Positions 1-5,771 of a DNA stretch of 9,018 nucleotides are shown piece after piece (the first letter of the stretch is position 1; the number at the start of each line of letters is the position of its first letter). Source of the DNA: a bacterium (GTDB lineage Bacteria > Pseudomonadota > Alphaproteobacteria > Rs-D84 > CACZYB01). The stretch covers positions 1 to 9,018 of the forward strand of contig JAILLX010000012.1 in NCBI GenBank assembly GCA_024692925.1. Reading direction: 5' to 3'. The notes beneath the pieces were generated by a model. That model saw only the letters and a list, made by a program, of their open reading frames with translations. It had not been told where the DNA came from and did not search any database. The position numbers were made by a program, and so were the translations under genes.

Positions 1-10
1 AAATGATGTG

Positions 11-31
11 ATCAAAAAATAGTTTTTTGAT
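11..31. repeat. AT-rich perfect inverted repeat
   Basis: The arms ATCAAAAAA (11-19) and TTTTTTGAT (23-31) are exact reverse complements around a 3-base TAG loop. All but two pairs are A-T, so it would be a weak RNA hairpin. It could be a protein-binding site or the end of a gene lying to the left of the window. In such AT-rich DNA a chance origin is possible. Confidence 0.4.
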
Positions 32-41
32 AAGTTGAGGT

Positions 42-57
42 CAGGGAAATTACCCTG
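42..57. repeat. Short GC-rich hairpin
   Basis: CAGGG (42-46) pairs with CCCTG (53-57) around the 6-base loop AAATTA. The stem is only 5 bp and no T-run follows, so it is not a convincing terminator. It sits just upstream of a second inverted repeat and of the promoter at 85-113, so a regulatory role is possible but unproven. Confidence 0.35.
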
Positions 58-61
58 TAAA

Positions 62-86
62 AACAAGCGGTTAAATAATACTTGTT
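62..86. repeat. Inverted repeat touching a promoter -35
   Basis: AACAAG (62-67) and CTTGTT (81-86) are exact inverted copies with a 13-base spacer. The right arm overlaps the first two bases of the -35 hexamer TTGCAA at 85-90. An operator for the downstream promoter would look like this, but 6-bp arms can occur by chance. Confidence 0.3.
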
Positions 87-113
87 GCAAAAAAATTTGA
101 AACAGGATATACT
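85..113 (+). promoter_or_regulatory. Sigma70-like promoter with no assigned gene
   Basis: TTGCAA (85-90) and TATACT (108-113) are separated by 17 bases, the optimal sigma70 spacing. Transcription would begin near 119-121. No credible protein gene follows on the plus strand, and lspA runs convergently from the right. The promoter may therefore drive a small untranslated RNA covering the GC-rich stretch at about 125-190, or it may be fortuitous in AT-rich DNA. Confidence 0.5.
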
Positions 114-119
114 AATCAA

Positions 120-222
120 AAAAAGGGTGGTTTTTTGTTTACGGTGTTGCCCGAAAATCCAGCCTCTCCGCCCCCTACATCCCTACAGTTAGATTTTTTG
201 ATAACGCTTCAAAATCGAAGCC
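120..222 (+). other. Possible small RNA or decayed sequence (unidentified)
   Basis: This non-coding stretch is clearly richer in G and C than its surroundings, mainly at 125-190. GGGTGG at 125-130 can pair with CCGCCC at 168-173 (one G-U wobble), and GCTTC (206-210) can pair with GAAGC (217-221). A tandem 8-base near-duplication occurs at 173-180 and 181-188 (CCCTACAT, CCCTACAG). A T6 run lies at 194-199 but no hairpin directly precedes it. The plus-strand open frame from 135 runs antisense into lspA, has no good ribosome site and resembles no known protein, so I do not call it a gene. An untranslated RNA from the promoter at 85-113 is possible; it matches no RNA family I recognise. Confidence 0.25.
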
Positions 223-232
223 TTGAAAATAT

Positions 233-264
233 ATGGATTCCAGTGTCGTGGCACTGGAATGACG
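233..264. repeat. REP-like palindromic hairpin
   Basis: ATTCCAGTG (237-245) and CACTGGAAT (252-260) form a perfect 9-bp stem with a 6-base loop, framed as ATGGATTCC...GGAATGACG. This layout, GGATTCC-stem-GGAATGAC, recalls the short dispersed palindromes found in intergenic regions of many proteobacteria, including Rickettsia-like alphaproteobacteria. It lies about 70 bases downstream of the lspA stop, a typical site, where it may protect the 3' end of the mRNA or act as a weak terminator for the minus-strand operon. Membership in a genome-wide family is inferred from one copy. Confidence 0.6.
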
Positions 265-290
265 GACTTTGTGGATGTGTTTGTCTTATT

Positions 291-314
291 ATGGATTGCC
301 ACACCCAACGCAAT
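291..314. repeat. Second, degenerate palindrome
   Basis: ATTGC (295-299) and GCAAT (310-314) are inverted copies with a 10-base spacer. The unit begins with ATGGATT (291-297), the same heptamer that begins the hairpin unit at 233. It looks like a decayed relative of the neighbouring palindrome, which would make this a small cluster of dispersed repeats between lspA and whatever lies to the left. Confidence 0.35.
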
Positions 315-327
315 ATAGTATATCAAT

Positions 328-837
328 TTATTTCTTTTTTCTTAGTGAATTTAAAATTATTAGAAATACACCGAAGCATATGTACATATCAGCAAGGTTG
401 AATGCAGGGTAGTGGTATTTTCCTAAGTGAAAATCCAAAAAATCAATTACTGCACCGTATCTTAGTCTGTCAAAAATGTTTCCTAATGCACCGGCGATTA
501 TTATAATAAATGCGAATCTGTTGATGCTATTTTTTTCCTTTTTTAAAAGTAGGGCGATGTAGGTTGTTATTGCAAGGGAAAGACCTATTAATACAAAGCG
601 TCCAAGTAGGGTATTGTTTGCAAGCATTGAAAAACTTACACCGTTGTTCCATACCAATATTATATTGAAAAATGAAAGTGGTTCGGATATCGGATAAAAT
701 GTTGGGTAAAACCTTTTGTAATATCCAATAAGCGAAAGCGGAAATGGTGTTTGTAAAAGAATTACAAGTTTTGTAAGAAAGTCAAACAAAACAAATATTC
801 CAATTAAAACAAAAGTATTTTTCAATATTTTTTTCAT
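328..837 (-). CDS. lspA: Lipoprotein signal peptidase (signal peptidase II)
   Basis: Inner-membrane aspartyl protease that removes the signal peptide from diacylglyceryl-modified prolipoproteins, after Lgt and before Lnt. The 169 residues are near the usual family length. Four hydrophobic segments are visible (about 7-29, 55-75, 80-98, 108-122 with 151-164 as the last helix region). Family motifs are all present: D19 and K23 in the first helix, W63-N-N-G66 (the N-x-G motif), G116-ALGN-120 with D123-R124, D132 in the VIDFLDF block, and P144-AFNLAD-150. By family analogy D132 and D150 are the catalytic pair. The ATG at 835-837 overlaps the last base of the der stop codon, with a Shine-Dalgarno AAGGAT (846-851) inside der and an 8-base spacer, so translation is probably coupled to der. 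The product ends in a lysine-rich tail. No classic terminator follows; a REP-like hairpin lies about 70 bases downstream. Confidence 0.96.
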   Translation of the reverse strand: MKKILKNTFVLIGIFVLFDFLTKLVILLQTPFPLSLIGYYKRFYPTFYPISEPLSFFNIILVWNNGVSFSMLANNTLLGRFVLIGLSLAITTYIALLLKKEKNSINRFAFIIIIAGALGNIFDRLRYGAVIDFLDFHLGKYHYPAFNLADMYICFGVFLIILNSLRKKK

Positions 838-2261
838 TATTTTTTATCCTTGTATGGATTTTTTGATGTTTTAGTTTTTAGTCTTATTACAATCTTGTTA
901 AATCCAAATGTTTCGCCAAGTGAATTTATTAAATAACGTTTGTAATTTTCAGGTATTTCGGATGCTCCACCAACAAACATTGTAAATGTCGGTGGGCGTG
1001 TCGCACTTTGGGTAATGTATTTTATACTCATAGGGCGTTTAAGCCTTGATAATGGTGGAGGATTTAAAGCAACAACCCTGTCGAGCCATTTGTTTAATCT
1101 TCCGGTTGTAATTCTTTGTTTCCTTAGGTCGTATATTTCGAATGCTTCTTTCATCATTTCATTTATTCCACGGGATTTAAGGGCGGAAATGCAAATTATT
1201 GGAATTTCCTTTACCTGAGAGAAAGAAATTTCAAGTTTATCCTTTATTTCTTCTAATTTATCCTTTTTATCGTGGATTAAATCCCATTTGTTAAGGACTA
1301 TGATTAAACCTTTGCCTTCGGATACGGCATAGCTTGCAATAGTTAAATCCTGTTTATCAAGCCCAAGTTCAGCATCAATTACAATTATGCAGACATCAGA
1401 ATTTTTGATTGTTTCAATGGAACGTGCGGTCGAAAGACGCTCTAATTCTTCGAAAACTTTGTTCTTTTTCCTTAGTCCGGCAGTATCAATAAGTTTTACA
1501 TCACGACCGCGGTATGTGAAATCAGTATCAATTGCATCACGTGTAAGACCAGCTTCGTTTCCGGTTAACATTCTGTCTTCGCCAAGAAGGGCATTTACAA
1601 GTGTTGATTTACCAACATTTGGTCGTCCAATGATTGCAAGACGGACACGGAAATCTTTTTCTTCCTCTTCCTCATCAGAAACAGAATCTTCGGCAATTTC
1701 GATTATGTCCTTTAGTTCATCATAGTTTAAATCATCTTCGGTTTCCTTTGCCGGAGGTGTTAATTTTGTAATTTCATATTTAAGTTTATCAATAAGATTT
1801 ATCATACCTTGACCATGTTCCGCAGAAAGTGGAAGTGGATCACCAAAACCAAGTTTGTAAAAATCGCCAAGGTTGTTTTTGAAATTATTCATATTTTCAG
1901 ATTTATTGACAATAAGTATTACATCCTTATTATACTTTTTTACTATGCGTGCGAAATCCATATCTTCGGGAAGTACGGATGTACGACCATCTATTACAAA
2001 AAAGATTATATCAGCCTGTTTGATTGCATCCAAGGTTTTATCAGTCATACGGTGGGCAATGGTTCCATCAGGTGCCTTTTCAAGACCTGCGGTATCAAGA
2101 AGTGCAAATTCAAAACCATCGTATGCCTTTACAACATATTCCTTTACATCACGGGTGGTACCACTGCTGTCATGAACAATGGCAATGTTGCGTTTTGTAA
2201 GACGATTGAATAATGTAGATTTTCCTACATTTGGTCTGCCGATGATTGCTACTTTTATCAT
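837..2261 (-). CDS. der: Ribosome biogenesis GTPase Der (EngA)
   Basis: Essential GTPase with two tandem G domains that acts in assembly of the 50S ribosomal subunit. Domain 1 (about 3-165) has the P-loop GRPNVGKS (8-15), DTAG (56-59) and NKSE (119-122); Ser-Glu in place of the canonical NKxD resembles the NKxE form I recall from other alphaproteobacterial Der proteins. Domain 2 (about 205-375) has a second GRPNVGKS (212-219), DTAG (259-262), NKWD (324-327) and SAL (359-361). The C-terminal KH-like domain spans about 380-465. The two G domains are joined by a markedly acidic linker (about 172-203, with a run of five Glu), again an alphaproteobacterial habit. The 474 residues fit the family. 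The start is supported by the P-loop beginning 7 residues in; only a weak GTGGA-like ribosome site precedes it. It is the first gene of the der-lspA operon, transcribed from a promoter at 2295-2323, and its stop overlaps the lspA start by one base. Confidence 0.98.
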   Translation of the reverse strand: MIKVAIIGRPNVGKSTLFNRLTKRNIAIVHDSSGTTRDVKEYVVKAYDGFEFALLDTAGLEKAPDGTIAHRMTDKTLDAIKQADIIFFVIDGRTSVLPEDMDFARIVKKYNKDVILIVNKSENMNNFKNNLGDFYKLGFGDPLPLSAEHGQGMINLIDKLKYEITKLTPPAKETEDDLNYDELKDIIEIAEDSVSDEEEEEKDFRVRLAIIGRPNVGKSTLVNALLGEDRMLTGNEAGLTRDAIDTDFTYRGRDVKLIDTAGLRKKNKVFEELERLSTARSIETIKNSDVCIIVIDAELGLDKQDLTIASYAVSEGKGLIIVLNKWDLIHDKKDKLEEIKDKLEISFSQVKEIPIICISALKSRGINEMMKEAFEIYDLRKQRITTGRLNKWLDRVVALNPPPLSRLKRPMSIKYITQSATRPPTFTMFVGGASEIPENYKRYLINSLGETFGFNKIVIRLKTKTSKNPYKDKK

Positions 2262-2294
2262 TTTAAATCCACTTTTATTTGTTTATGTAAGGAA

Positions 2295-2323
2295 AGTGTA
2301 GTTTATTTTTATTTTTTTTTCAA
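2295..2323 (-). promoter_or_regulatory. Promoter for der-lspA
   Basis: Read on the minus strand, TTGAAA (2323-2318) and TACACT (2300-2295) are separated by exactly 17 bases, a good sigma70 layout. Transcription would start near 2288, leaving a leader of about 27 bases before the der ATG. It is back-to-back with the plus-strand promoter of the neighbouring membrane protein gene. Confidence 0.55.
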
Positions 2324-2363
2324 TTATGAATTTATTTTTGTAGATTTTTTTTCTAATCTAAAT

Positions 2364-2369
2364 TATACT
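2364..2369 (+). promoter_or_regulatory. -10 element for the Yip1-like gene
   Basis: TATACT (2364-2369) is a near-consensus -10 hexamer located 33 bases before the ATG. No good -35 stands at 16-18 bases upstream; the closest match, TTGTAG (2338-2343), is at a 20-base spacing. The transcript would start near 2376, just at the leader motif ATAACAAAAAC (2378-2388), which also occurs upstream of the gene at 6934. Confidence 0.45.
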
Positions 2370-2388
2370 TTGTCTGTATAACAAAAAC

Positions 2389-2394
2389 GAGGAG
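2389..2394 (+). promoter_or_regulatory. Strong ribosome binding site of the Yip1-like gene
   Basis: GAGGAG (2389-2394) lies 8 bases before the ATG at 2403 and fixes the start. It is preceded by ATAACAAAAAC at 2378-2388, identical to 6911-6921 upstream of the 99-residue gene, where AGGAG also follows. Confidence 0.75.
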
Positions 2395-2402
2395 AAAAGA
2401 AA

Positions 2403-3194
2403 ATGGCAATCAAAAAAGTGGCAAAGAAAAATCTTAAAAAAGCCTCAAAAACTATTAAAGAGGTTGAAAAAAAAGTTAAATCTACTGTAAATAAGGTGAA
2501 AGATTCAAGTCCTGAAGTTATAAGTACTGCAAAAACTTATTTTAAATCAGCAGAAAAACAGGCTAAAAAAATTAAAATTTCAAAATTTATTACTGATGCT
2601 GTTTATATGCTTTTGCATCCAGTAAAATATTTTACATCAATTGAAGCTGATGGCAATTACGAAAATGCTATTGTAAAGGTTTTGATGTATGGTTTGATTA
2701 CAGCCGGTATTAAAATTTTATTTAATATTGCAAATATTACTTTGCTTGGTACAGTTTCGGCATTGATACTTATGCCTATTTATGCAATGCTTATTACATT
2801 TGCATTGGCTGGTGTTATGTTGTTTTTCTCTTATCTTGCAAAGGGTGAGATGAATTTTGAAACTGCGTTAAAGGCTGTTGCATCATGCATATTTATGTAT
2901 CCACTTTCATATATTGCTTATCATATTGCATTTTCATATTGGATACTATTTTTCTTTAGCATTATGATTGATTTGTATATTGTATTTTTGATTTATACTG
3001 CGACAACATACTGCCTAAAGGGAGAAAAGGGAATTGCAAATGTTATTTTCTGTATCTTTACTTTGTTTATTATTTTGATTCATTTTTCAGCAAGTGGTGC
3101 AATGTATGTTTCAACTAAAAACCCAAAGGTTGGATTTAAACATCATTTTGCAAAGATGCAGAAGCAACAGGCTCCTGTTGTAAATATTCAATAA
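2403..3194 (+). CDS. Yip1-like integral membrane protein with lysine-rich N-terminal tail
   Basis: Unnamed membrane protein of 263 residues. Residues 1-60 are soluble and very basic, with repeated KK/KxxK spacing resembling histone H1-like or nucleoid-binding tails. Residues 62-85 contain a pattern (LLHPVKYF followed by an acidic/Gly segment) typical of the start of a Yip1-type domain. About five hydrophobic helices follow (roughly 88-110, 114-144, 154-176, 179-203, 210-232), and the protein ends in a short polar tail. Yip1-family proteins are widespread in bacteria but their role is unknown. There is no signal peptide, so by the positive-inside rule the basic tail should face the cytoplasm. 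The start is well supported by GAGGAG at an 8-base spacing. It is monocistronic: it has its own -10 and a clear terminator at 3213-3236, and it diverges from der. The family call is tentative; membrane topology is much surer than homology. Function unknown. Confidence 0.85.
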   Translation: MAIKKVAKKNLKKASKTIKEVEKKVKSTVNKVKDSSPEVISTAKTYFKSAEKQAKKIKISKFITDAVYMLLHPVKYFTSIEADGNYENAIVKVLMYGLITAGIKILFNIANITLLGTVSALILMPIYAMLITFALAGVMLFFSYLAKGEMNFETALKAVASCIFMYPLSYIAYHIAFSYWILFFFSIMIDLYIVFLIYTATTYCLKGEKGIANVIFCIFTLFIILIHFSASGAMYVSTKNPKVGFKHHFAKMQKQQAPVVNIQ

Positions 3195-3212
3195 AACTCT
3201 AAGATTTATTAC

Positions 3213-3240
3213 GCCCTCGGTTTCGGGGGCTTTTTTGTTT
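3213..3240 (+). terminator. Rho-independent terminator
   Basis: GCCCTCG (3213-3219) pairs with CGGGGGC (3224-3230) over 7 bp with one G-U wobble and a 4-base loop, followed directly by six T, a G and three more T. It lies 19 bases after the stop of the Yip1-like gene and insulates dnaG from it. Confidence 0.9.
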
Positions 3241-3288
3241 TGATTTTTTGAAAAGAATCATATATGCTTTCATTAAAAGAGGATTAAA

Positions 3289-5043
3289 ATGGCATTTGAT
3301 AAAGCGTTTATTGAAAGTATAAGAGATAGAATTTCTATTGTTGATGTTATTTCAAAATATGTTCCACTTAACAGAAAAGGAAAGGAACATTGGGGATGTT
3401 GTCCATTTCATACGGAAAAAACTGCTTCGTTTTCGGTAAGTGAAGATAAAAATTTTTATCATTGTTTTGGTTGTGGTGCACATGGTGATGTGATTACTTT
3501 TATTATGCAGACACAACATATGTCATTTATAGAGGCTATTGAAAAACTTTGTCATGATGCGGGGATTCCGATACCTGCTGCGACAGAAGAGCAAAGACGT
3601 AGGGATAAAGAAAGTCATGATTTGTATGAAGTTTTGAAAATGGCTGCGGATTTTTATAAGGAACAACTTTATACCGAAGAGGGAAAGGTTGGGCTTGATT
3701 ATCTTAAATCACGACAACTTTCTGATGAAATGATTGCAAATTTCCATCTTTGTTATGCTCCGGCTGGAAATAAATTGGTTCAATATTTTAAATCTAAAAA
3801 TGTTCCATTAAAACTTGTCCTTGATGCGGGACTTGCTCGGATGAGTGAAAGAACACATACTCCGTATGATTATTTTAGGGAGAGAGTTTTGTTTCCTATT
3901 ACTGACTCCAGAGGTAGGATCATTGCATTTGGTGGTCGAATTATGGTAAAGGATGATAATCTTCCAAAGTACCTTAACAGTCCGGAAAGTTTGGTTTTTT
4001 CAAAGGGGCGAAATCTTTATGGGCTTGCACAGGCTAGGGCAGAGGCAATTGAAAAAAAACAGGTAATTGCGACCGAGGGGTATATGGATACAATAACCCT
4101 TCATCAATTTGGTTTCAGGTATGCAGTGGCACCGCTTGGGACTGCGATTACAGAAATGCAAATTGAACTTTTGTGGAAAATGACAACAGAGCCGATACTT
4201 TGTTTTGATTCCGATACCGCTGGGCGAAAGGCAGGTATCAGGGCGGCACTTCGTGTTCTTCCGATACTTAAACCTGGTTATTCATTAAAGTTTTGTTTGA
4301 TTGAAGGGGCAAAAGATCCGGATGAATTTTTGCATGCCTTTGGTCATGATAAATTTCAGGAAATGCTTGATACAAAATGTATTTCCCTTTCTGATATTTT
4401 GTGGATGTATTTTACTTCTGAGCGAGAGGTGAAAACTCCGGAACAACGTGCCGGTTTGGAGGCTGATATAAAGCAGGAATTTTCACGAATCAAAAGTGAG
4501 AGTATTAGGAAATTTTATTTGGATGAATTTGAACGCAGAATGAAAAAGGAATTTTCAAAAATTTCTTCTGTTAAAAAGGTTATTTTACCTAAGGCAAATC
4601 CGGAAAATTCAAATGAAAAAATGATTTTGGCATTTTCGATTGCGTATCCGAATCTTTTTTCAAAATTTTTGGAAAGTGGAAAGAAAATTGAACTTTCACA
4701 TCCAGTGTATAAAAAAATTTTTAACGAAGTTATTTCTGAAGTTTCGGTTAATCCACATACTCGTGAAACTATTTTACGATTTTTGAATGAAAAGGGGTAT
4801 AATCCTCAGGTTTTATTGAAGTTTGAGTTAGAATCGCTTATCAAACGACCTGATGATGCAACAAAAATTTTGGATGAAAAAGTTTTAAGGTTTGATTTGG
4901 AAAATTTGAATAACGAGCTTAGGGAACTTAATATGCGGGTGCTTTCTGTTCCACAGGATGAAGTTTTAAAACTTAGAAATCAAATACAGGCGGTAAAGGA
5001 TGAAATACAGCGTGTGACCGATAAATTGGAGGAAGTTTCTTAA
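3289..5043 (+). CDS. dnaG: DNA primase DnaG
   Basis: RNA polymerase that makes primers at the replication fork, recruited by the DnaB helicase. At 584 residues it matches the family length. The N-terminal CHC2 zinc domain (about 1-100) has ligands C38, H41, C59 and C62. The catalytic core (about 115-370) contains the conserved YLNSPES...F-KG...LYG block (228-245), the TOPRIM glutamate in EGYMD (E263), the metal-binding DSDTAG (D307, D309) and DPDE (343-346). The divergent C-terminal region (about 430-584) should be the helicase-binding domain; its last 50 residues look coiled-coil. The stretch around 383-425 (TPEQRAGLE..., RKFYLDEFERR) reads like alphaproteobacterial primases. The start is supported by AGAGGA (3278-3283) with a 5-base spacer. 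A promoter must lie in the 50 bases after the preceding terminator; a possible -10 is TATATG (3261-3266), without a clear -35. nth follows 3 bases after the stop. The usual partner rpoD is not downstream. Confidence 0.98.
   Translation: MAFDKAFIESIRDRISIVDVISKYVPLNRKGKEHWGCCPFHTEKTASFSVSEDKNFYHCFGCGAHGDVITFIMQTQHMSFIEAIEKLCHDAGIPIPAATEEQRRRDKESHDLYEVLKMAADFYKEQLYTEEGKVGLDYLKSRQLSDEMIANFHLCYAPAGNKLVQYFKSKNVPLKLVLDAGLARMSERTHTPYDYFRERVLFPITDSRGRIIAFGGRIMVKDDNLPKYLNSPESLVFSKGRNLYGLAQARAEAIEKKQVIATEGYMDTITLHQFGFRYAVAPLGTAITEMQIELLWKMTTEPILCFDSDTAGRKAGIRAALRVLPILKPGYSLKFCLIEGAKDPDEFLHAFGHDKFQEMLDTKCISLSDILWMYFTSEREVKTPEQRAGLEADIKQEFSRIKSESIRKFYLDEFERRMKKEFSKISSVKKVILPKANPENSNEKMILAFSIAYPNLFSKFLESGKKIELSHPVYKKIFNEVISEVSVNPHTRETILRFLNEKGYNPQVLLKFELESLIKRPDDATKILDEKVLRFDLENLNNELRELNMRVLSVPQDEVLKLRNQIQAVKDEIQRVTDKLEEVS
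5028..5033 (+). promoter_or_regulatory. Ribosome binding site of nth inside dnaG
   Basis: GGAGGA (5028-5033) is a full Shine-Dalgarno sequence within the last codons of dnaG, 13 bases before the nth ATG. This spacing is longer than ideal. It implies co-transcription with dnaG and re-initiation or coupling across the 3-base gap. Confidence 0.6.
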
Positions 5044-5046
5044 ACT

Positions 5047-5682
5047 ATGATTTCAAAATCAAAATTAAAGGAAATGCTTGAACTTTTCGATGAAAAAATC
5101 GGAAGGAAAAAGTCAGAGCTTAATTATAAAAATCCTTATACATTTGCGGTGGCGGTACTCCTTTCGGCACAGGCAACGGATAAATCGGTTAATATTGCAA
5201 CAAGGGAACTTTTTGAAATTGCGGATAATCCGAAATCTATGCTTGAACTTGGGGTGGAGGAAATTAAACGATATATAAAAACTATTGGACTTTTTAATGC
5301 AAAGGCAAAACATATTGTGGAATTAAGTGAAACTTTGCTTGAAAAATTTGGCGGAAAGTTGCCAAAGACACGGGATGAACTTATGACTCTTTCGGGGATT
5401 GGGCGAAAATCGGCAAATGTGATTTTAAATGAACTTTATGGATTACCAACTATTGGTGTGGATACTCATGTCCTTCGTTTGGTAAAAAGATTGGGTTTGA
5501 TGGGTGATGAATTTGATACTCCGGAAAAGGTTGAAATGGAGTTGGAACGTATAATCCCATCAGAATATAAACCGTTTATTTCGAATTATTTAGTACTTTT
5601 TGGGCGTTATATTTGTAAGGCAAAAAATCCGGATTGTGATGCTTGTTATCTTAAAAAATTTTGCAAAGTAAAGAAATTTTAA
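5047..5682 (+). CDS. nth: Endonuclease III (bifunctional DNA glycosylase/AP lyase)
   Basis: Base-excision repair enzyme that removes oxidised pyrimidines and nicks the abasic site. The 211 residues match the usual length. SAQATD is at 40-45. The helix-hairpin-helix segment (about 108-131) reads LSGIGRKSANVIL, with the Schiff-base lysine K121. The catalytic aspartate is D139 in the VDTH motif. The [4Fe-4S] cluster ligands C190, C197, C200 and C206 have the exact C-x6-C-x2-C-x5-C spacing. The ATG follows the dnaG stop by 3 bases and no promoter is visible between them, so it should be co-transcribed with the primase. No strong terminator follows; the nth stop codon sits within a short AT palindrome (5674-5687). 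Nothing in the sequence suggests loss of function. Confidence 0.98.
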   Translation: MISKSKLKEMLELFDEKIGRKKSELNYKNPYTFAVAVLLSAQATDKSVNIATRELFEIADNPKSMLELGVEEIKRYIKTIGLFNAKAKHIVELSETLLEKFGGKLPKTRDELMTLSGIGRKSANVILNELYGLPTIGVDTHVLRLVKRLGLMGDEFDTPEKVEMELERIIPSEYKPFISNYLVLFGRYICKAKNPDCDACYLKKFCKVKKF

Positions 5683-5729
5683 AATTTTTGCAAGTTTTCC
5701 TTGTAGTTTTAAAACTTATATTCTATAGT

Positions 5730-5735
5730 TATAAT
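5730..5735 (+). promoter_or_regulatory. -10 element of the mreB promoter
   Basis: A consensus TATAAT hexamer lies 36 bases before the mreB start. The -35 position at a 17-base spacing reads TTTTAA (5707-5712), a poor match. That region overlaps the perfect 12-base palindrome AGTTTTAAAACT (5705-5716), which could be an operator or simply AT-rich chance. Confidence 0.55.
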
Positions 5736-5771
5736 ACATTTTAAAAATCAAAAAATTTATGGAGAGTATTT

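Noticed and set aside
125..185. A passing resemblance to bacterial 4.5S (SRP) RNA around TTGTTTAC...CAGCC
   Set aside because: The nearly invariant domain IV core (a CC-GGAA-GG tetraloop with the AGCAGCC side) is absent and the loop does not fold.
135..401. An 88-codon plus-strand open frame at the left edge
   Set aside because: It has no convincing ribosome site, runs through the REP-like hairpin and into the antisense of lspA, and encodes no recognisable protein.
1387..2213. Long plus-strand open frames opposite der
   Set aside because: They are antisense to a clear, intact Der protein and reflect its codon usage; none has start signals or a known family.
5692..5717. AAGTTTT / AAAACTT inverted repeat between nth and mreB as a terminator for nth
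   Set aside because: All-AT stem apart from one pair, 12-base loop and no T-run after it; more likely AT-rich chance or an operator overlapping the mreB promoter.
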